Source: Aquimonas voraii (GTDB taxonomy: Bacteria > Pseudomonadota > Gammaproteobacteria > Xanthomonadales > Xanthomonadaceae). Taken from it: a DNA stretch of 64,000 bases. Below are positions 53,161 to 62,163 of the stretch, in pieces. The stretch is taken from assembly GCF_900101825.1 (NCBI RefSeq), contig NZ_FNAG01000004.1:62001-126000 (forward strand). The letters are read 5' to 3'. The notes beneath the pieces were generated by a model. The model made no database searches and was not told where the DNA came from. It saw only the letters and a program-made list of their open reading frames with translations. The position numbers were made by a program, and so were the translations under genes. Every line of letters starts with the position of its first letter. Position 1 is the stretch's first letter.

Positions 53161-56100
53161 TCAGCGCCTGATATCGCCCGCCGGCTGCCCGCGTGGCGGA
53201 ATCGGTTCGGCCTGCAGCGCCGGCAGCGGTGCCTCCTGCAGGCGTTGCCGAAGGTGGGACAGGGCGGCTTCGAGCTGGGCGTCTTCACCAAGGAAGCTGG
53301 CCCGCGGCGGGTTGTCGACCTCGATGTCGGGCGCCACCCCCAGGCCTTCGATCAGCCAGCGGCCGCTGCCGACCTCGAACTGCCCGAACTCGGCGATGCG
53401 CGCGGTGCCGCCGTCGACCAGGCGGTTGCGGTCGGAGAGCCAGACGCCTGCGCCGGCCGTGCGGGTGCCGATCACCGGTCCCAGTTGCAGCGCCTTGATG
53501 CCTGCGGCGAAGGTCTCGCCGTCGGAGTAGGTGAGCGCGTCCGTCAAGACCACGAGATGACCCCGGAAGGTCTGCTGCATGTTGGTGTACGGGGCGCCGC
53601 GCGGCGGCTGCCAGAACGCCCAGGCACGCCGCAGCAGCTTCTCGAGGATCCAGCTGTCGATGTTGCCGCCGCGGTTGCGGCGCACGTCGATGATCAGGCC
53701 CTGGCGGTCGAACTGGGCGTAGAAGTCGCGGGCGAAGCTGGCGATGTCCTGCGGCCCCATCGCGCGCAGGTGCAGGTAGCCGATGCGGCCTTCCGCCACG
53801 CCCTCGACGCGGGCGCGCCGGCCCTCCACCCAGTCGCTGTAGCGCAGCGCGGCCTCGCGGTCGCTGCGCACCGGCAGCACCACCGTGCGGTGCGGGCTGG
53901 CAGCGCCGCGCTGCAGGTCCAGCAGCACCTGCTGGCCGGCCTGGTTGAGCAGCGCCTGCGCGAGCTCGGCGCGCGCGGTCACCGGGCGGCCGTTGACGGC
54001 CAGCAGGCGATCGCCGCTGCGTGCATCCACGCCGGGCTGGGCCAGCGGGCTGCGCTCGGCCGGCAGCTCGGGATCGCTGCGATAGATCCGCTCGATGAAC
54101 AGGCCGCGGGCATCCGCGCCGATCTGTGCGCCGAGCGCGGCCGGTACCGGCGCATCGGGTGCCGCGCGGTACTCGCCGGGACGGATCTGCGAGTGCAGCA
54201 GGCCGAGCTCGGCGATCATCTGCGCCAGCAGGTCGTCGAGCTCGATGCGGTCCTGCACGCGCGGCAGCAGGGCCGCGTACTTGCCGCGGATCGCGTCCCA
54301 GTCGAGCCCGCGCATGGCCGGGTCGAAGCTGAACTCGCGGTGCATCCGCCAGGCGTCATCGAACATCTGCGTCCATTCCTCGCGCGGATCGTTGGGCAGG
54401 CGCCAGTCGGCCAGTTTGAGCGTCGCCCGCGACAAGTCCTCGGGCGCCTTGGCGCCGGCGGCGACGATCTGCAACTCGCTGGCGCCGCCGTTGTCGGGCT
54501 TGGCGCGCAGCAGCAGGAGTTTCTTGCCATCGGCCGAGAGCGCGTAGTCGGCGAGGCCGGTCGCGAAGGTCTCCGGCTTGGGCGGGGCATTGCCGATCGC
54601 GAGCGTGCGCAGCTGGGCCTGGCTGCCCGGGACGCTGTCGCGCTCCAGGAAGTACAGCCGGGCCTCGTCGGCGGCGAGTTCGCTGTAGTTGCCGGCCGGC
54701 AGCGGTGCCTCGAACAGGCGCTCGGCGAGGCCCTCCCAGACGAGCGGCCGCTTGCCTTTGTCCTTTTCGTCGCCCTTGCCTTTCTCCTCGCCCGCCGGCG
54801 CGGCGCGATCGAGCTCGGTGGTGGGCGCGAACGGGAATCGTGCCTCGGGGTCGAGCGCCAGTGCGTACAGACGGTTGCGGCGGTCGAAGAAGGGCCCGGT
54901 GTTGCGATCGCCCCAGGGGCCCGGCACCGAGCTCGCATAGCTGCGGCTGGCCAGGAAGTACAGAAAGGCGCCATCGCGCGAGAACGCCGCCGACACCGTC
55001 GGGTAGCGATCCGAGGTGAGGGTCGCGCGCCGGCCGCTGGCGACGTCGATCAGGATGAGCTGGTTCAGCAGCCGCGCGGAATCGACTCGCAGCACGGCCA
55101 GATGGCGGCTGTCGGGCGACCACTTGACCTCGGCGTAGGCGTCGTCACGCGCGAACTCGCCGTGGTCGACCTCGCGGTTGCGGCCGCTGGCGAGTTCCAG
55201 CACGAACAGCCGGCCGGCCTTGTCGGAATGTGCCAGCAGGCGGCCATCGGGCGAGGGATACAGACGCAAACGGTAGCTGCCTTCATCGCCGAGCACGCGC
55301 TCGCCGACGGGCCTGCCGTCGGCCGGATAGCTCCACAGCTCGCTGCGGCCTTCGATGTCGGTCAGCGCATAGGCGTGGGTGGCGTCCTTGGGCAGCACTG
55401 CCTCGCGCAGGCGCGCACCCGGCGGCGCAGCCAGCTCGATGCGGCGCAGGCTGTCGAGGCCGGCCACGACGGCCTGGCCGCGGGCGGTGAGCACGGCGCG
55501 GCTGCCGTCGGCGGCGAGCGTCGCGCCCTGCAGGTATTTCAGCGGCTCGGCCAGCTGGCGCTCGCGCGTCTGCGCGAAGTCAGATCCCAGGCGGATCTCA
55601 AGCCGGCGGTTCTCGCCGCTGCCGAGGTCCAGCAGGCGCAGGTCGGCGCCGTGCTGGTAGACCACCCGACCTCCGTGGGCGCTGGGGTGGCGCACGTCGA
55701 AGTCGGTGTGCGCGGTCAGCGCGGCCGGCGCCTCGCTGCCGTTCCAGCGCCAGAGCTGGGTGAGGCCCTCCTGTTCACCGAGCAAAAGCAGCTGGCCATC
55801 GAGGAACAGCGGGCGCTGCGGATTGCCGAGGCCAGCGGGCCGCAGGCGCTGCGCCTCTTCTTCCGAGCCAAGCTGCCATTGCCAGAGCTGGGCGGCCGCA
55901 CCGCCGACGTAGTCGCGGGCGTTGTCGTTGGTGACGGCGAGCCCGAAGCGGCTGAAGTAGACGCGGCTGCTGGCGGCGTCGAAGGCCGCCTCGCGGGCAT
56001 CCGCCAGCGGCAGGGTCTCGGTGGCGCCGCTCGCGGAATCGACCAGGCGCAGCACCCGCATCCACGAGGGCCCCACCGCGGCCTCGCTTGCGTAAACCAC

Positions 56101-56457
56101 CCGGCCATCGGGCGCAAAGCCCTGCACCCAGACGCGGGCGTTGTCGAAGGAGAGACGTTTCGGCGCGCCGCCGACCAGCGGCATGGCATACACCTCGGGA
56201 GCGCCTTCGTAACTGGCCACGAAGGCGAGCGTGCGACCGTCGGGTGACAGCGCCGCCTGCGACTCCTCCGCGGGATGCGTGGTCAGCCGCTGGGCGAGAC
56301 CGCCCTGCGTGGAGACCCGCCACAGATCGCCCTCGGCGGTGAAAACCACGGTGTCGCCGTGGAGCGCCGGATCGCGATACCAGCCTTCGGTGGCCGCGGC
56401 GGGCAGGGCAATGAGAAACAAGAGACCGGCAGGCACCGGCAGACGCGGAAAGGACAT
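53161..56457 (-). CDS. Tricorn-like S41 family protease
   Basis: A 1098-residue exported protease. A signal peptide (LLFLIALPAAA) is followed by two WD40/TolB-type propellers (HGDTVVFTAEGDLWRVSTQGG, AALSPDGRTLAFVASYEGAPEVY, LAHSDKAGRLFVLELASG). Then come a helical core with EEWTQMFDDAWRMHREFSFD (the tricorn catalytic His region), a PDZ domain (DARSGDRLLAVNGRPVTA) and the S41 catalytic domain with GLIIDVRRNRGGNID and nucleophile Ser in LTYSDGETFAAG. This order is that of tricorn core proteases. Secretion means it probably degrades peptides in the periplasm. An in-between lysine/glutamate-rich segment near residue 560 is unusual. Confidence 0.92.
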   Translation of the reverse strand: MSFPRLPVPAGLLFLIALPAAATEGWYRDPALHGDTVVFTAEGDLWRVSTQGGLAQRLTTHPAEESQAALSPDGRTLAFVASYEGAPEVYAMPLVGGAPKRLSFDNARVWVQGFAPDGRVVYASEAAVGPSWMRVLRLVDSASGATETLPLADAREAAFDAASSRVYFSRFGLAVTNDNARDYVGGAAAQLWQWQLGSEEEAQRLRPAGLGNPQRPLFLDGQLLLLGEQEGLTQLWRWNGSEAPAALTAHTDFDVRHPSAHGGRVVYQHGADLRLLDLGSGENRRLEIRLGSDFAQTRERQLAEPLKYLQGATLAADGSRAVLTARGQAVVAGLDSLRRIELAAPPGARLREAVLPKDATHAYALTDIEGRSELWSYPADGRPVGERVLGDEGSYRLRLYPSPDGRLLAHSDKAGRLFVLELASGRNREVDHGEFARDDAYAEVKWSPDSRHLAVLRVDSARLLNQLILIDVASGRRATLTSDRYPTVSAAFSRDGAFLYFLASRSYASSVPGPWGDRNTGPFFDRRNRLYALALDPEARFPFAPTTELDRAAPAGEEKGKGDEKDKGKRPLVWEGLAERLFEAPLPAGNYSELAADEARLYFLERDSVPGSQAQLRTLAIGNAPPKPETFATGLADYALSADGKKLLLLRAKPDNGGASELQIVAAGAKAPEDLSRATLKLADWRLPNDPREEWTQMFDDAWRMHREFSFDPAMRGLDWDAIRGKYAALLPRVQDRIELDDLLAQMIAELGLLHSQIRPGEYRAAPDAPVPAALGAQIGADARGLFIERIYRSDPELPAERSPLAQPGVDARSGDRLLAVNGRPVTARAELAQALLNQAGQQVLLDLQRGAASPHRTVVLPVRSDREAALRYSDWVEGRRARVEGVAEGRIGYLHLRAMGPQDIASFARDFYAQFDRQGLIIDVRRNRGGNIDSWILEKLLRRAWAFWQPPRGAPYTNMQQTFRGHLVVLTDALTYSDGETFAAGIKALQLGPVIGTRTAGAGVWLSDRNRLVDGGTARIAEFGQFEVGSGRWLIEGLGVAPDIEVDNPPRASFLGEDAQLEAALSHLRQRLQEAPLPALQAEPIPPRGQPAGDIRR

Positions 56458-56540
56458 CGACGCAACCCTCGGCAGGCGGAGGTTCGAGTGTCCGGGTCAG
56501 GCGCGGCCGCGGCAATGGGGGAGGGTTGGGCTTGGAGCCG

Positions 56541-56569
56541 GGAGTGGCGATTCTGGATTGGGGATTCGC
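56541..56569 (+). repeat. GGGATTGGGGATTC-type repeat
   Basis: GGAGTGGCGATTCTGGATTG followed by GGGATTC. It is inverted relative to the copy at 56618-56650, so the pair brackets a 50-base spacer between hslO and the tricorn-like gene. Confidence 0.7.
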
Positions 56570-56617
56570 GAGAAGCGCGGCATCACGGCATGCCGCGAGA
56601 GCCGTTGCCCGGCTTCA

Positions 56618-56650
56618 GCGAATCCCGAATCCGGAATCCCCAATCCCGGG
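56618..56650 (-). repeat. GGGATTGGGGATTC-type repeat, inverted partner
   Basis: CGAATCCCGAATCCGGAATC followed by CCCAATCCCGG ends just before the hslO stop codon. Transcripts could form a long hairpin with 56541-56569, perhaps serving as the hslO terminator. Confidence 0.7.
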
Positions 56651-56652
56651 CG

Positions 56653-57564
56653 TTACTGCACCGTCCCCGCCGTGTCGCTGCCGCCGCCGGCGAACAGCTG
56701 CTCCAGGTCGACCGGGTCGAAGTGATAGTGCTGGCCGCAGAACTCGCAGATCACCTCGACCCGCCCGTCCTGCAGCGAATCGAAGGCTTCCTGGCGGCCC
56801 AGCGACAGCAGCATCCCGCCGACGCGGGCGCGGGTACAGGAGCAGCCGAAGGCCAGCGTGTCCTGCTGCAGCAGACGCACGCCCTCCTCGTGGAACAGGC
56901 GGTAGAGCAGGGTTTCGGCCGGCAGCGCCAGCAGCTCGGCGCGGGTCAGGGTGTCGAACAGGGCCTGGGCGCGCGGCCAGGCATCGGGCTCGTCGCTGGC
57001 GCCGGGGAGCTGCTGCAGGATCAGTCCGCAGGCACGCTCGCCGTCGGCGGCCAGCAGGATGCGCGTGGGCAGCTGCTCGCTCTGGCCGAAATAGCCCTCG
57101 AAGGCCTCCGCGAGGCTGCGTGCGTCGAGCGCCACCAGGCCTTGGTAGCGCTGCGGCTCGCGCTGCGCGCCGAGGGTGTTCTCGATGGTGATGGCCAGCA
57201 TCGAGTCGGCGCCGAAGTGGCGCGGGTCGAGCGGCTCGGGCAGGGGCTCCTCGAAGCGCGCCAGACCGCGCAGGCGGCCCTTGGAGGTGCATTCGGCGAA
57301 CAGGGTGCGCAGGGCGCCGCTGCCGCGCAGCTGGATCGACAGCCGACCATCGACCTTGACGTGGCCGGTGAACATCGCCGCCGCGGCGCAGGCTTCGCCG
57401 AGCAGGCCGGCGACGGCATCCGGATAGTCGGCGCGGCCGCGGATCGCCTGCCAAGCGGCGTCCAGCCGCACATGCACGCCGCGCAGGCCGCTGCGCTCCA
57501 GCAGGAAGCGGCTCAGCACGCCGTCGGAGTCGGTCGGAGCCACGGGGGTCGCCTCGGAAGCCAT
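56653..57564 (-). CDS. hslO: Hsp33 redox-regulated chaperone
   Basis: A 303-residue chaperone activated by oxidative unfolding in the cytoplasm. The N-terminal substrate domain contains VHVRLDAAWQAI, HVKVDGRLSIQLRGSGALRTLFAECTSKGRLRGLA-type strands and GYFGQSEQLPTRI. The C-terminal zinc switch has FGCSCTR (CxC) and CEFCGQ (CxxC), all four cysteines intact. The ATG at 57564 is preferred over 57624, which would overlap the divergent mtgA gene. Only 12 bases separate the two divergent start codons. Confidence 0.95.
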   Translation of the reverse strand: MASEATPVAPTDSDGVLSRFLLERSGLRGVHVRLDAAWQAIRGRADYPDAVAGLLGEACAAAAMFTGHVKVDGRLSIQLRGSGALRTLFAECTSKGRLRGLARFEEPLPEPLDPRHFGADSMLAITIENTLGAQREPQRYQGLVALDARSLAEAFEGYFGQSEQLPTRILLAADGERACGLILQQLPGASDEPDAWPRAQALFDTLTRAELLALPAETLLYRLFHEEGVRLLQQDTLAFGCSCTRARVGGMLLSLGRQEAFDSLQDGRVEVICEFCGQHYHFDPVDLEQLFAGGGSDTAGTVQ

Positions 57565-57576
57565 TAGGATGCCGCC

Positions 57577-58329
57577 ATGTCGAATCGAGCCCGCCATCAT
57601 GGGGACGCGCGAAAGCGCCCGCAAGCGCGGCGCCCGTCACGGCTGCGGCGCTGGCTGCGCCGCGCCGCGCTGCTGAGCCTGGCCCTGCTGCTCCTGCCGG
57701 TGCTGCTGGTCGGCCTGCTGCGCTTCGTTGATCCGCCCACCTCGGCCTTCATGCTCGCCTACCGGCTGGAGAGCGGCCAAGCCGTGGATCACCGCTGGCG
57801 ACCGCTGGATGAGATCGCGCCGGCACTGGCCATTGCGGTGGTCGCCGCCGAGGATCAGCGCTTTCCGCAGCATTCCGGCTTCGATGTCGAAGCCATCCGC
57901 AGCGCGCTGGAGGAGGCCCGCGACGGCGGCCGCGTCCGCGGCGCCAGCACGCTGAGCCAGCAGGTCGCGAAGAACCTGTTCCTGTGGGAGACCTCGAGCT
58001 GGCCGCGCAAGGCGGTGGAGGCCGGTCTGACCGTGTTGATCGAGGCACTGTGGTCGAAGCGGCGGATCCTGGAGATGCACCTGAACCTCGCCGAATTCGG
58101 CGTCGGCGTGTACGGCGCGGAGGCCGCCGCGCAGCGCTATTTCAACAAGCCCGCGGCGGCACTGACGGCGGTCGAGGCCGCGCGTCTGGCCGTCGTGCTG
58201 CCTGCCCCCAAGCGCTACAGCGCCACACGGCCCGGAGCGCAGCTGCAGCGGCGCGCAGCGTGGGTTCAACGCCAGGTGCGGCAGCTCGGCGGCCCGGCCT
58301 ACCTGCACGAGTGCTGCGGCTTGGACTAG
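57577..58329 (+). CDS. mtgA: Monofunctional peptidoglycan transglycosylase
   Basis: A 250-residue GT51 enzyme polymerising lipid II into glycan strands at the inner membrane. A basic N-terminal tail (residues 1-30) precedes one transmembrane helix ([21 protein letters not shown]). The catalytic motifs are [19 protein letters not shown] (catalytic Glu), [17 protein letters not shown] and [29 protein letters not shown], and KRYSATRPG closes the domain. No transpeptidase domain is present, as expected for MtgA. It may be co-transcribed with the downstream GT2 gene, which starts 15 bases after the stop. Confidence 0.96.
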   Translation: MSNRARHHGDARKRPQARRPSRLRRWLRRAALLSLALLLLPVLLVGLLRFVDPPTSAFMLAYRLESGQAVDHRWRPLDEIAPALAIAVVAAEDQRFPQHSGFDVEAIRSALEEARDGGRVRGASTLSQQVAKNLFLWETSSWPRKAVEAGLTVLIEALWSKRRILEMHLNLAEFGVGVYGAEAAAQRYFNKPAAALTAVEAARLAVVLPAPKRYSATRPGAQLQRRAAWVQRQVRQLGGPAYLHECCGLD

Positions 58330-58344
58330 AGCCTGCCTGCTAGC

Positions 58345-59361
58345 ATGCGCGGCCGATTGGACGATGCCGGAACGAGCGAATCCGTGAACCCGCGCCTGAC
58401 CTTAGTGGTGCCTGCCTACAACGAGGGCGAGGGCCTGCGTGCATTTCATGCGCGCGCCCGCGCCGCGCTGGATGCGCTGGTCGACGTCGAGGGCGAGATC
58501 CTCTACGTCGACGACGGCAGCCGCGACCACACCTGGCAGGTCATGCTCGCGCTGGTCAGTGAGGATCCGCGCTGCGGCGCCCTTCGGCTGTCGCGCAATT
58601 TCGGCAAGGAGCTGGCGCTCACAGCCGGGCTCGATGCCGTCGATGCCGACGCCGCGGTGGTCATCGATGCCGATCTGCAGGACCCGCCCGAACTCATCGT
58701 CGACTTCGTCGCGCGCTGGCGCGAGGGCTGCGACGTGGTCTACGGCACACGCCTGGAGCGCGAGGGCGAAACCTGGCTGAAGCGTTTCACCGCGGCCGGC
58801 TTCTATCGGCTGATGGAGACACTCTCGTCGACGCCGGTGCCGCGCGATACCGGGGATTTCCGCCTGCTCTCGCGGGCGGCACTCGATGCCCTGCGCCAGG
58901 TCCGCGAGCGCCATCGCTTCATGAAGGGCCTGTTCGCCTGGGTGGGCTTCCGCCAGTGCGCCATCGGCTACCACCGCGACCCGCGACATGCCGGCAGCAG
59001 CAAATTCAGTTACTGGAAGCTCTGGAACTTCGCGATCGAGGGCATCACCTCGTTCAGCACCGTGCCTCTGCGGATCGGTACCTACATTGGCGGCCTCGCA
59101 GCCCTCGCCGCCTTCGTGTATGGGCTGGTGATCATCGCCAAGACCCTGCTCTGGGGCGATCCGGTGGCGGGCTATCCCTCGTTGATGACGGTGGTCCTGT
59201 TCCTCGGCGGCCTGCAGCTGATGGCGCTGGGCGTGATCGGCGAGTACCTCGGGCGGCTGTACATGGAAGCCAAGCAGCGGCCGCTCTACCTGATCGAGAC
59301 CGCGCTGTCGCCGGCCGCGCGTGCGCCGGCCGCCGCCGCGAACACCCGCACGAGCGCCTGA
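58345..59361 (+). CDS. GT2 polyprenyl-phosphate glycosyltransferase (ArnC/GtrB-like)
   Basis: About 325-338 residues. The GT-A domain has LVVPAYNEGEGL, YVDDGSRDHTW, VVIDADLQDPPE (DxD-type metal site), DVVYGTRLEREGE and DTGDFRLLSRAALDAL. Two C-terminal transmembrane helices (YIGGLAALAAFVYGLVIIAK, VVLFLGGLQLMALGVIGEYLGRLY) follow. Such enzymes transfer a sugar to undecaprenyl phosphate for lipid A, O-antigen or teichoid-type modification. The exact sugar is unknown. The ATG at 58345 or the GTG at 58384 can start it, the latter being nearer the conserved N-terminus. The sigma factor gene begins five bases after the stop. Confidence 0.9.
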   Translation: MRGRLDDAGTSESVNPRLTLVVPAYNEGEGLRAFHARARAALDALVDVEGEILYVDDGSRDHTWQVMLALVSEDPRCGALRLSRNFGKELALTAGLDAVDADAAVVIDADLQDPPELIVDFVARWREGCDVVYGTRLEREGETWLKRFTAAGFYRLMETLSSTPVPRDTGDFRLLSRAALDALRQVRERHRFMKGLFAWVGFRQCAIGYHRDPRHAGSSKFSYWKLWNFAIEGITSFSTVPLRIGTYIGGLAALAAFVYGLVIIAKTLLWGDPVAGYPSLMTVVLFLGGLQLMALGVIGEYLGRLYMEAKQRPLYLIETALSPAARAPAAAANTRTSA

Positions 59362-59366
59362 GCGTC

Positions 59367-59909
59367 ATGCAGCCCGAGGTGAAGCTACGTCTGGAGGCGC
59401 TGCTGGCCCGCTTTGGCGCCCGCGTGCGCGCGCAGATCGAGTCCAACCGTTTGAATCAGCACGGAATCGACCCCGAGGACGTGGAGCAGGAGGTGCGCAT
59501 CCGGCTGTGGAAGACGCTGGAGCGTGACCCAAATGCCGAACTCCCTGCGTCTTATGTCCAGAGAACGGTAGCCAGTGCCCTGGTCGATGCGGTGCGACGT
59601 GCCCAGGTGCGTCCCACCGAGGCACTTCCGGAGACGGAAGACGGCCTCGTCGATTTGCCGGGCCTGGGCCACGGTCCCGATCGCAGTGCGCTCGATGCCC
59701 AGCACGTCGAGCATCTGCGGGCCTGCTTGCAGGCGCTGCCGCCGAGGCGGCGCTTGCCGCTGCAGCTCTATCTGCAGGGCTATGCACTGCAGGAGATCGC
59801 CGACCTCACCGATCTCACCCTGGATGCCGCCCGCAAGCTGGTCTACCGCGGGCTGGACGAAATCAAGCAGCGCCTCGCGGCGCTAGGACTGGACGACTTC
59901 GATGACTGA
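59367..59909 (+). CDS. RNA polymerase sigma-70 family factor (ECF-like)
   Basis: A 180-residue sigma factor with region 2 in DPEDVEQEVRIRLWKTLERDPNA...SYVQRTVASALVDAVRRAQ and region 4 in LRACLQALPPRRRLPLQLYLQGYALQEIADLTDLTLDAARKLVYRGLDEIKQRL, a helix-turn-helix. Length fits ECF sigma factors. Region 1.1 and region 3 are absent. It overlaps the next gene by eight bases, and that gene encodes a single-span membrane protein, the usual arrangement of a sigma/anti-sigma pair. Its place behind a GT2 gene suggests envelope regulation. Confidence 0.87.
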   Translation: MQPEVKLRLEALLARFGARVRAQIESNRLNQHGIDPEDVEQEVRIRLWKTLERDPNAELPASYVQRTVASALVDAVRRAQVRPTEALPETEDGLVDLPGLGHGPDRSALDAQHVEHLRACLQALPPRRRLPLQLYLQGYALQEIADLTDLTLDAARKLVYRGLDEIKQRLAALGLDDFDD

Positions 59910-60372
59910 CGCACCCGCCCCCCGCCGACTCGCCGAGCTCTATCGTGCCGCCATGGCGCAGTCCCCGGCGGCAGACGCCGAGGCCCTGCTGTCCGCCCTC
60001 GATGGCCGCGGCAGCCGTGAATCGCGCGACGAGATCCTGAGCTTGGCGGCCCAGAACCCGACCCAGGCCGCTGTACTGCGCACGCTGGTCGAGCTGCGCA
60101 GCGATGTCGACCTTCTGCAGCGCGAAGTCGCCGGCCTGCGCCGGCGCTCGCAGTCTCGCACCCGCCCCGTCTGGGCGGCGTTGGCCGCGTCCTGCGCGCT
60201 GGCCGCGGTTGTGGCCTTCGGTCTCGGCGCGCCGGTGTCCGCGCCAACCGTGGACGACAGCTTTGCCCAGCAGACCCTGCAGGACGCGGACCGGATCAGC
60301 GCGGTGTCCTTCGAAGGTCCGGCCGAGCAGGCCGCTGAAGCGCCCCTGTTCAGCGGCAGCTTCGACTCCTGA
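59902..60372 (+). CDS. Putative anti-sigma factor, single-span membrane protein
   Basis: A 156-residue protein. The first 75 residues are soluble and helical (RRLAELYRAAMAQSP, ESRDEILSLAAQNPTQAAVLRTL, VDLLQREVAGLRRR), followed by one transmembrane helix (PVWAALAASCALAAVVAFGLG) and a 60-residue acidic extracytoplasmic tail. No zinc-binding HxxxCxxC motif is present, so it is not a ZAS-type anti-sigma. The role is inferred from the eight-base overlap with the sigma gene and topology only. It lacks sequence similarity that I can recognise. Confidence 0.6.
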   Translation: MTDAPAPRRLAELYRAAMAQSPAADAEALLSALDGRGSRESRDEILSLAAQNPTQAAVLRTLVELRSDVDLLQREVAGLRRRSQSRTRPVWAALAASCALAAVVAFGLGAPVSAPTVDDSFAQQTLQDADRISAVSFEGPAEQAAEAPLFSGSFDS

Positions 60373-60474
60373 GCGCACCAGCGCGGGTGGTGCAGGGGCG
60401 GGGCTGCGACAGGTGCCCGCAACGGACCCCGAGCTTCCGCAAGCGACCGCGCCTACCGGGCTAGACTGGGCGCC

Positions 60475-61068
60475 ATGGCCGATCGCGATCTCCCGCTCTT
60501 CCCCTTGCGCACCGTGCTGTTTCCCGGCGGTGAACTGCGCCTGCGGGTATTCGAGCCGCGCTACCTGGACCTGGTGCGTGAATGCAGCCGGCAGGGCACG
60601 CCCTTCGGCGTCAGCCTGATCCTCGACGGCGTCGAAGCCGGTGGCCCGGCGCTGCCGGCGGCCGTGGGCACCACCGCGCGGATTGTCGATTTCTACACCC
60701 TGCCGGACGGCCTGCTCGGTCTGCGCTGCGTCGGCGAGTCGCGCTTCCGCGTGCGCCAGACCCGCATGCGCGACACCGGCCTCATCATCGGCGAGGTCGA
60801 GGCCCTGCAGACCTTCACGCCCGAGCCTGTGGCCGCCCAGCACGGCCTGCTGGCGCAGCTGCTGGAGCGCCTGCTCGCCCATTTCGGCGGCCCGCACGGC
60901 GACGCCGGAAAGGCTGAGCTCGATGATGCGCACTGGGTGGGCTTCCGGCTGGCGGAGATGCTGCCCTTCGAGAACGAGGCGCGGCAGGTCCTGCTGGAAC
61001 TCGACTCCGCGGAAGCGCGGCTGGATCGCATCCTCGAGGCCCTGCCGCAGTTCCAGAGCGAAGCCTGA
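60475..61068 (+). CDS. Lon N-terminal (LON substrate-binding) domain protein
   Basis: A 197-residue protein consisting only of a LON_substr_bdg domain: LPLFPLRTVLFPGGELRLRVFEPRYLDLVREC, TTARIVDFYTLPDGLLGLRCVGESRFRV, then a helical C-terminal part (VGFRLAEMLPFENEARQVLLELDSAEARL). No ATPase or protease part is present, as in the stand-alone family found in many proteobacteria. Function unknown. A GC hairpin at 61084-61104 follows. Confidence 0.92.
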   Translation: MADRDLPLFPLRTVLFPGGELRLRVFEPRYLDLVRECSRQGTPFGVSLILDGVEAGGPALPAAVGTTARIVDFYTLPDGLLGLRCVGESRFRVRQTRMRDTGLIIGEVEALQTFTPEPVAAQHGLLAQLLERLLAHFGGPHGDAGKAELDDAHWVGFRLAEMLPFENEARQVLLELDSAEARLDRILEALPQFQSEA

Positions 61069-61083
61069 AACTGCGTTCAGGCA

Positions 61084-61104
61084 AGGCCGGCCGCGGCCCG
61101 GCCT
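61084..61104 (+). terminator. Possible terminator after the LON-domain gene
   Basis: AGGCCGG, loop CCGCGGC and CCGGCCT form a perfect 7-base stem 15 bases after the stop. No T-run follows. Confidence 0.45.
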
Positions 61105-61149
61105 GCGTGTAAGATGCGGCCGCTATCGGCCGTCAACGTGCTCACTTCG

Positions 61150-62163
61150 ATGCGATTCTCCCTCCCGCTTTCCGCCATGGCCGCCGCCGTGGTCCTTGGC
61201 CTGTCGCCCGCGCTGTCGTTCGCCTCGGCCCGCCCCATCCTGAGCCCCGAAGCGCGCGCGGCCTTCATCGCCGAAGCCGCATCGAAGCACGGCACCGACC
61301 CGGCCGAGATCGAGCGCTGGCTGGGTGAGGCGCGCTACCAGCAGTCGATCATCGACGCCATCACCCGCCCCGCCGAGGCCAAGCCCTGGCGCGACTACCG
61401 CCCGATCTTCATGAACGAGCGGCGGATCAGCGATGGCCGCGCCTTCCTGCGCGAGCACTGGGACCTGTTGGCCAGGATCGAGGCCGACACCGGCGTGCCT
61501 GCCGAGATGATCGTGGCGATCATGGGCGTCGAAACCAGCTACGGCCGCATCACCGGCAGCCACCGCGTGTTGGATGCGCTCTATACGCTTGGTCTGTTCT
61601 ACCCCCCGCGCGAGGCCTTCTTCCGCGGCGAGCTGTCGGCGATTTTCAAGTTGGCGCAGGAGGAGGGTATCGACCTCAACACCGCGAAGGGCAGCTATGC
61701 CGGCGCGATGGGCTGGGGCCAGTTCATGCCGTCTTCCTACCGCGCCTACGCCGTTGACGGCGATGGTGACGGCCGCCGCGATCTCTGGGGTTCACTGCCG
61801 GACATCTCCGCCTCGATCGCCAACTACTTCGTCGCCCACGGCTGGGAGCGCGGTCGTCCGGTGGTGGTGCCGGCAAAGTTCGCGGCCGCACAGGAGTTCC
61901 TGCCGGGCAACCTGGAGGCCAGCCATCGTCTCGCCGATCTTGCCGAGCGTGGCTACCGGCCGCAGCAGGCGATCGGCGCCGATCTGCCGGCGACGGTGCT
62001 GAACCTCGACGGGGCAGCAGGGCGTGAGCACTGGATCGCGTTCAAGAACTTCTACGTGATCTCGCGCTACAACCGCAGCCCGCTGTATTCGCTCGCGGTG
62101 TTCCAGCTGGCCGGCGAGATCGCGCAGGCCCGTCCGGACGGCGCCACCCCGCTGGCGCCGTGA
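61150..62163 (+). CDS. mltB: Lytic murein transglycosylase B
   Basis: A 337-residue exported enzyme (signal ending SFASA) cleaving glycan strands to 1,6-anhydro-muropeptides. Catalytic Glu128 lies in VAIMGVETSYGRITG. Other MltB features are LDALYTLGLFYPPREAFFRGEL, GSYAGAMGWGQFMPSSYRAYAVDGDGDGRRDLW in sequence and FKNFYVISRYNRSPLYSLAVFQL. No lipobox is seen, so it may be a soluble periplasmic form. The TGA stop overlaps the ATG of rlpA, a tightly coupled operon. Confidence 0.96.
   Translation: MRFSLPLSAMAAAVVLGLSPALSFASARPILSPEARAAFIAEAASKHGTDPAEIERWLGEARYQQSIIDAITRPAEAKPWRDYRPIFMNERRISDGRAFLREHWDLLARIEADTGVPAEMIVAIMGVETSYGRITGSHRVLDALYTLGLFYPPREAFFRGELSAIFKLAQEEGIDLNTAKGSYAGAMGWGQFMPSSYRAYAVDGDGDGRRDLWGSLPDISASIANYFVAHGWERGRPVVVPAKFAAAQEFLPGNLEASHRLADLAERGYRPQQAIGADLPATVLNLDGAAGREHWIAFKNFYVISRYNRSPLYSLAVFQLAGEIAQARPDGATPLAP

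Noticed and set aside
53245-56247. 1000-codon plus-strand frame opposite the tricorn-like protease
   Set aside because: Shadow of a gene with propeller, PDZ and S41 motifs.
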